64,000 nt of DNA from Stappia sp. TSB10P1A (lineage in GTDB: Bacteria > Pseudomonadota > Alphaproteobacteria > Rhizobiales > Stappiaceae): the NCBI RefSeq assembly GCF_900185725.1, contig NZ_FYAU01000029.1, forward strand, positions 248,001 through 312,000. The letters are read 5' to 3'. Below, in pieces: positions 60,022-64,000 of the stretch; the stretch's first letter is position 1; each line of letters starts with the position of its first letter. Position numbers and translations under genes: made by a program. The notes below the pieces were generated by a model, which was not told the DNA's origin, did no database searches, and worked only from the letters and a program-made list of their open reading frames with translations.

Positions 60022-61646
60022 AAGTCGACGTCCTCGAAATCCGGTCCCGGTTCAAGAATCTGGAGGGCGTCTGCATCGACTTCGACCAGACCAACCTTAT
60101 GACGGTTGTCGTCGGCCGTAACGGCTCGGGCAAGTCAAATGTCCTGGAAGCGCTTGTTGCGATTTTTCGCAACCTCGACTTGGGCGATCCTCCGCCCTTC
60201 TCCTACCGCCTAGTCTACCGACTCGGGACCGGAGACTCCACTGTGTGGGTTCGCATCGACGCCGATCCTGATCGCAAGCCGGCCGATCAGTATGATGCCC
60301 GCCATGCGCCCAGCCTAGAAGCTCTGGAGGCCGGGGGGGAGGCGATCAAAAAGGCCCGCCTCCATCGCACACGTGACGGCAGGGCGGAGTTCCTGCCCAA
60401 ATACCTGTTCGCCTACTACTCTGGGCCAAGCGACCGACTTGAGGATTATTTCCGTCGCCACCGCACGGACTTCTATCGGCGTCTGCTCAGAAACCAAGTT
60501 GATTTGGCCGGTGACATCAGACCGCTCTTCTATGCCAAGCCAATCCATAGCCAGTTCGTCTTACTCGCCTTTTTCCTGAGCCATATGGATGAAGATGAAA
60601 GGGCCTTTTTGAGAACCCATCTCGGAATCACCGGTCTGGACTCCGTCCATTTCGTAATGAGACGGCCCGCGTGGGTGAGAAAGCCACGCGAGCGCTTCTG
60701 GGGTGCTGACGGGGTAGTCAGAGAGTTTCTCGACCGTCTATATCCTCTGTCTCTGGCACCTGTGCGCGTCCGAAGACCCGAGACCACTTCGCTGACAGGT
60801 CAGGGCGTGAGGAACGAGTTTGTGCACTTGTTCCTACCAGACTTAGACAGTCTGCGAAATTTTGCGCGCGATCTCTCTCCGGATGTTTTCTTTAAGATGC
60901 TGGAAAGTACACTCCTTTCTGAGATTATCTCAGAGGTTCGGGTAACTGTCGGGTTGGATTCTAGTGATACCCCGCTGTCTTTCCGCGAACTCAGCGAGGG
61001 CGAACAACAGTTGCTGACCGTGCTGGGCTTACTAAAATTTACCGGTGGTGCGGACTCTCTGTTCCTGCTGGATGAGCCCGATACCCACCTGAACCCGGCT
61101 TGGGCGGTCAAATATCTCGGCTTCCTGCGAGATTTTGTTCCGAACCATGAAACGAGTCACTTGCTGATGGTCAGCCACCATCCCTTAGCCATCGCGGAAC
61201 TTGAAAAGGAGCAGATACAGGTCATGTGGCGCGACGAGGGCGGTCAGGTTCGTGCGACGGAGCCGGCGTATAGCCCCCGAGGCATGGGGTATGCCGGCAT
61301 CCTGACGAGCGACATGTTCGGGCTCTACACTACCTTGGACGCCCCGACGGAAGAATTGATCCGTCAACGCCGCACCCTTGCAGAGAAGACTGAACTCGAC
61401 GAGGCAGAGAAGGTACGGCTCCGCGAATTGGACCAGGAACTCGCGATCCTAGGCTTTTCCTCACGCCACTGGGATGGAGACTACCAGGAGTATTTGCAGA
61501 TTCGGAGTGAACTAGAAACAGACCACGAGCGCGGCTCTGCGAACGACAACCCTGAGCTTCACAAGCGCCGGCGCGAGATCGCGGCTCGGATCGTCAAAGA
61601 CATGATTGCGCGGGGCGAGATGGAGGCGCCGGATGCGGCGCATTGA
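60018..61646 (+). CDS. PtuA-like AAA/ABC ATPase coupled to the HsdMS pair
   Basis: A 542-residue SMC/RecF-like ATPase with Walker A GRNGSGKS at residues 33-40, signature LSEGEQ at 325-330, Walker B LFLLDEPD at 348-355 and switch His in VSHHP. The middle (about 60-300) is a helical insert, and the C-terminal 120 residues form a charged helical tail. With an HNH nuclease gene directly downstream, it matches the two-gene Septu arrangement (PtuA ATPase, PtuB HNH). The ATG overlaps the hsdS stop (ATGA), and the next gene starts inside its 3' end, so all four genes are one translational unit. Distinct from GajA: no TOPRIM domain. Confidence 0.85.
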   Translation: MKVDVLEIRSRFKNLEGVCIDFDQTNLMTVVVGRNGSGKSNVLEALVAIFRNLDLGDPPPFSYRLVYRLGTGDSTVWVRIDADPDRKPADQYDARHAPSLEALEAGGEAIKKARLHRTRDGRAEFLPKYLFAYYSGPSDRLEDYFRRHRTDFYRRLLRNQVDLAGDIRPLFYAKPIHSQFVLLAFFLSHMDEDERAFLRTHLGITGLDSVHFVMRRPAWVRKPRERFWGADGVVREFLDRLYPLSLAPVRVRRPETTSLTGQGVRNEFVHLFLPDLDSLRNFARDLSPDVFFKMLESTLLSEIISEVRVTVGLDSSDTPLSFRELSEGEQQLLTVLGLLKFTGGADSLFLLDEPDTHLNPAWAVKYLGFLRDFVPNHETSHLLMVSHHPLAIAELEKEQIQVMWRDEGGQVRATEPAYSPRGMGYAGILTSDMFGLYTTLDAPTEELIRQRRTLAEKTELDEAEKVRLRELDQELAILGFSSRHWDGDYQEYLQIRSELETDHERGSANDNPELHKRRREIAARIVKDMIARGEMEAPDAAH

Positions 61647-62487
61647 GTATGATCCGGCTAAGATCACTTACCCGGCGGGCTGGAAGGACAAAGCGGCGAA
61701 ACTCCTGCAGGAGCTAGTGGACGCCGCTGATGGTCCGGCGCGACAAAAAATCCTAAGCGACCCGAACAACCGGATCTGGTCGGAACTGAAGCTTGAACTA
61801 CGCAAGTTATCCCACGGCAAATGCTGGTACACTGAAGCGCTGCAAGCTGGTACGGATGTCGATGTCGATCACTATCGACCGAAGGGCCGTGTGGCCGAAT
61901 TGATCGCGGCCGAACTCCCTCATCCCGGTTATTGGTGGCTCGCTTATGACCCCTCCAACTATCGCTTTAGCTGTATAGTCGCCAATCGCCGTCGTCAGGA
62001 CGTTGAAGCAGGTCGGACCGGAGGCAAGGCCGATCACTTTCCAATACAGCATGAGGCCGAACGCGCCTACGCCGAGGATGTGGACTATGGTGCCGAGAAA
62101 CCGCTGCTAATTGACCCTTGTGTCGCTCACGAGCCGGAACTCATCACCTTTAAAGAGGATGGCGAAGCCATGCCACGTTTCCCGGAGGACCAAGCGTATA
62201 AGCACGGCAAGGCCGCGAGGTCGATCGAACTCTATAGCATCAACCATTCGGAGTTCGTGACGGCCCGGCTAGAACTAAGGGATCGCATCGAGAAGCTTAA
62301 GAGGGACGCGAAACGTTTCTTTGCCAAGCTGGAAACCGGCGACGCGGATCATGAGAACGGATATGCGAGCGCCATCGCAGAATTGGCCCGGCTCCGCTCT
62401 GCGCCAGCCCCGTTTTCAGCTTTCTGTGCCGCCATGATTGAACCTTCTTCACATGAAGACTATCTATTTGGGTTGCGGCATGCCTAA
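61633..62487 (+). CDS. PtuB-like HNH endonuclease
   Basis: A 284-residue nuclease of the HNH/retron-Septu type. CWYTEA (Cys64) corresponds to the first zinc pair, DVDHYRPKG (Asp79-His80) is the catalytic core, DPSNYRFSC (Asn109, Cys114) the second half. The usual second Cys of each zinc pair is missing (Thr67, Ala117), so metal binding may be different. The start at 61633 (MRRIEYDP) lies inside the ATPase gene's last codons; a TTG at 61606 is not favoured. It would be the DNA-cleaving effector in place of the missing HsdR. Confidence 0.83.
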   Translation: MRRIEYDPAKITYPAGWKDKAAKLLQELVDAADGPARQKILSDPNNRIWSELKLELRKLSHGKCWYTEALQAGTDVDVDHYRPKGRVAELIAAELPHPGYWWLAYDPSNYRFSCIVANRRRQDVEAGRTGGKADHFPIQHEAERAYAEDVDYGAEKPLLIDPCVAHEPELITFKEDGEAMPRFPEDQAYKHGKAARSIELYSINHSEFVTARLELRDRIEKLKRDAKRFFAKLETGDADHENGYASAIAELARLRSAPAPFSAFCAAMIEPSSHEDYLFGLRHA

Positions 62488-62774
62488 GTTCCCTGCGCGG
62501 TGGGAGTGTGCTGAGCGCTAATCGCGTGGAGTTGCACGTAGTCATCATCATGGGCGGCAAGGCACGACCATGATACTTCTTACCTTCCAAAAAAAATTAA
62601 CATATCGGAGTGGCCCAGCGGAAAGGAGGCATACCGCGAGCGCATAGTTTGAAAGTCTGCTTATTCAATTTTGCCTTCCGAAAGACGACCGTCTCTGAAT
62701 GGCCCCGCTTGAGCCGAAAGCAAGTGCTGAATGAATGGCAAGTTTCGAGTGCCCTGAAGTCCGGTGTGAAAGGC
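62488..62774. other. Non-coding region after the HNH gene
   Basis: Nearly 290 bases between the HNH stop and a broken resolvase fragment. It includes an A-rich stretch at about 62590. Frames here have no domain or ribosome site. No terminator with a clear stem was found. Confidence 0.45.
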
Positions 62775-62920
62775 TCACTTGGGACCGGAAGCGGACGCCA
62801 AACAGAATTCGTAATTCTCTTTCAATTGCCGACCTGTCGCCTCACGCTCTCGCTTGAGTGTCCCTGCAAGCGTCCAGCGGGCCACACCAAGAGTGCGGGC
62901 CGCCGCCGCGCTGCTCGGTG
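62775..62920 (-). pseudogene. Resolvase C-terminal fragment
   Basis: Read on the minus strand from 62918, the translation contains AAAARTLGVARWTLAGTLKR and runs to a stop at 62775. The same helix-turn-helix segment, AAARTLGVARWTLVRTLRR, is in the intact resolvase gene at 63758-64000. The fragment lacks the catalytic domain and begins exactly at the end of the antitoxin gene (62921). It is the remnant of a second resolvase gene. Confidence 0.8.
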
Positions 62921-63208
62921 TTACGGCGTCGTCGCATGCTCGAGGCTGATCCTCAGCCGCGACCCCGTCGCCGCCGCATAGCGCTGCAGGGCCTTCATCG
63001 ACGGGCTGACGCGGCCGCTTTCCAGCTTGGCGATATAGGACTGCGAGGTCTGCATCTTCCGGGCAACCTCTTCCTGAGTCATATCCGCCTCGGCGCGGGC
63101 GCGGATCAGCGCCTCGGCAATCGAAAACTCTTCCGCCAGGGCTTCGTACTCGGCGCGCACATCGGGGCGCTCCAGTAACGTCTTTTTCAGCTCATTCAGC
63201 TTCGTCAT
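62921..63208 (-). CDS. HigA-type antitoxin, XRE helix-turn-helix
   Basis: A 95-residue DNA-binding antitoxin with the XRE helix-turn-helix MTQEEVARKMQTSQSYIAKLESG (about residues 43-65, in two segments). It neutralises the toxin encoded just before it and represses their promoter. Its start overlaps the toxin stop by 4 bases. The toxin-first order is typical of HigBA. It directly abuts the resolvase remnant at its 3' end. Confidence 0.9.
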   Translation of the reverse strand: MTKLNELKKTLLERPDVRAEYEALAEEFSIAEALIRARAEADMTQEEVARKMQTSQSYIAKLESGRVSPSMKALQRYAAATGSRLRISLEHATTP

Positions 63209-63525
63209 GTCACGTCCTCCGCCCGCTTCAAGGCGAGCTCAATCTCACGGCGCGGGGTCTTCTGCGTCTTCTTGGCAAACACCCGGACCACGACCACCCG
63301 CTTTGGTCTTGCCACCACATAAAGGGCGCGGGAAACGCCATCTCTGCCCTTCATCCGGATTTCCCAGAGCGGGCCTTCCAGATGCTTCACATGGGGTTCG
63401 CGAACGCGCTCCAGACCCAGCGACTGGATCAACTCGCCAATCCGCAGGAACTTGGCGATCTGATCGGCCGGGAGCGCTTCCAGCTCCGCATCGACCGTCG
63501 CGTTAAGCGTTTCAACAGTCCACAT
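63205..63525 (-). CDS. HigB/RelE-like toxin (phage-derived Gp49-like)
   Basis: A 106-residue toxin of the RelE/HigB group, ribosome-dependent mRNA interferases. Core features are LPADQIAKFLRIGELIQSLG, HVKHLEGPLWEIRMKGRDGVSRALY and VVVRVFAKKTQKTP. The ATG at 63525 is used; the frame runs 11 codons further. It pairs with the XRE antitoxin downstream. Toxin-antitoxin pairs of this type often travel with resolvase genes in Tn3-family transposons, which fits the flanking resolvase copies. Confidence 0.9.
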   Translation of the reverse strand: MWTVETLNATVDAELEALPADQIAKFLRIGELIQSLGLERVREPHVKHLEGPLWEIRMKGRDGVSRALYVVARPKRVVVVRVFAKKTQKTPRREIELALKRAEDVT

Positions 63526-63529
63526 GATC

Positions 63530-63562
63530 AATATATCAAATCTGACATGATTTTGCAATCAT
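63530..63562 (-). promoter_or_regulatory. Promoter and operator of the HigBA-type pair
   Basis: Read on the minus strand: TTGCAA (63558-63553), a 17-base spacer, then TATATT (63535-63530). An inverted repeat ATGATT-TTGC-AATCAT (63547-63562) covers the -35 box and is a good candidate for the antitoxin's binding site. The -10 is only 5 bases from the toxin ATG, so the toxin mRNA may be leaderless or start further upstream. Confidence 0.6.
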
Positions 63563-63757
63563 AACGGTTCTTCCCGCTGGTCGTGCGGTCCCGTTCCGAT
63601 AGAGCGGCACCAAGATCGGGGACGGCCATTCTACCGCGCGTGGACCGGGTAAGAATGTGCCGTTCCCTGACGTCTGCGAATGCGCTGCCGGGCGAGGATT
63701 TTAAGCGTGTTCTCATACGGTTAAGGCTAGCGGATTCGGCTGCTTTCCACCAGTCGT

Positions 63758-64000
63758 TCAACACGAAGCGACTACCGCCTCCTGCCGCCGCAGGGTGCGC
63801 ACGAGCGTCCAGCGGGCCACGCCGAGGGTGCGCGCTGCCGCACTTGCCGATAAACCCTTCTGCTCGATCAGGTGCCGCGCCTTGCGGATATCGCGCTGGC
63901 TTAAGGCGGGAGGCCGCCCGATCCGCGCGCCGCGCTTGCGCGCGGCAGCCATCCCCTCGCGGGTGCGCTGCGACAGTGTCCGCCGCTCGAACTCGGCCAG
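63758..64000 (-). CDS. Resolvase (small serine recombinase), C-terminal part
   Basis: Partial gene running off the right edge; the last 80 residues are visible. FERRTLSQRTREGMAAARK is the end of the catalytic domain and long E-helix, GRPPAL the linker, and the C-terminal helix-turn-helix is KGLSASAAARTLGVARWTLV. This is a Tn3/Hin-type resolvase, distinct from the large serine recombinase at the island's left end. The gene start and catalytic serine are beyond the window. Confidence 0.88.
   Translation of the reverse strand: MAEFERRTLSQRTREGMAAARKRGARIGRPPALSQRDIRKARHLIEQKGLSASAAARTLGVARWTLVRTLRRQEAVVASC

Noticed and set aside
63528-63764. 78-codon minus-strand frame between the toxin and the resolvase
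   Set aside because: Overlaps the toxin promoter and operator, and has no recognised features.
62921-64000. attR of the island at the right edge
   Set aside because: No copy of the tRNA-Ala 3' segment is present before 64,000.

Overview
The window is high-GC alphaproteobacterial chromosome, most likely Hyphomicrobiales (Rhizobiales). The evidence is the block pckA / chvI-chvG-hprK-EIIA(Man)-HPr / ahcY / divL / tsaE fusion / nucleotidyltransferase / addB-addA / trxA, the aroA-cmk-rpsA cluster and the sppA-ihfB pair. A family such as Stappiaceae is only a guess. No gene gives the species.

Positions 1-35,470 are core genome. It starts inside an XdhC-family gene (minus strand), followed by about 1 kb of dispersed palindromic repeats, pckA (minus), a MATE exporter, and the ChvI-ChvG acid/envelope two-component system. 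ChvG overlaps HPr kinase, and the incomplete nitrogen-type PTS output (EIIA-Man, HPr) follows. After a second repeat-rich gap comes ahcY, then DivL (a histidine-kinase-like protein with Tyr in place of the phospho-acceptor His), a TsaE-sugar kinase fusion with a MurU-like nucleotidyltransferase (tRNA t6A plus probable MurNAc recycling), AddB-AddA, thioredoxin and GrpE. A ketoacyl synthase/MarR pair, a TRIC-type channel, a LapA-like membrane protein, SppA-IhfB, PanB and a DUF488 protein follow. The stretch ends with aroA-cmk-rpsA, a FYDLN-type zinc-ribbon protein and tRNA-Ala(GGC).

From 35,509 to the right edge lies an integrated mobile island. A large serine recombinase runs out of the 3' half of the tRNA-Ala gene. 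Next are mostly minus-strand genes with plasmid/ICE character: conserved hypotheticals, a TraG/VirD4-like coupling ATPase in a chain of overlapping membrane-protein genes, an acetyltransferase and a zinc-ribbon protein. At about 46,850 base composition drops sharply to AT-rich DNA, and a run of plus-strand accessory genes begins: a YwqK/MORN-like protein, an unknown 379-residue protein, and a pentapeptide/Sel1-repeat protein. After these come a two-gene Gabija system (GajA OLD-family ATPase/TOPRIM nuclease, GajB UvrD-like helicase), a large ParB-like protein preceded by a hairpin-rich non-coding leader, and a four-gene overlapping operon HsdM-HsdS-ATPase-HNH. The end holds a HigBA-type toxin-antitoxin pair between two copies of a resolvase C-terminus, one broken and one running off the window. 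No relaxase, mating-pair apparatus or second attachment site is visible, so the island continues beyond 64,000.

The most interesting object is the HsdM-HsdS-ATPase-HNH operon (56,966-62,487). A type I methylase and specificity subunit are translationally coupled to a Septu-like (PtuA/PtuB) ATPase-HNH pair. There is no hsdR in the window. This suggests a defence system in which type I DNA recognition or methylation is joined to a different effector. Coding starts given below often differ from the longest open frame, and the reason is given in each entry.
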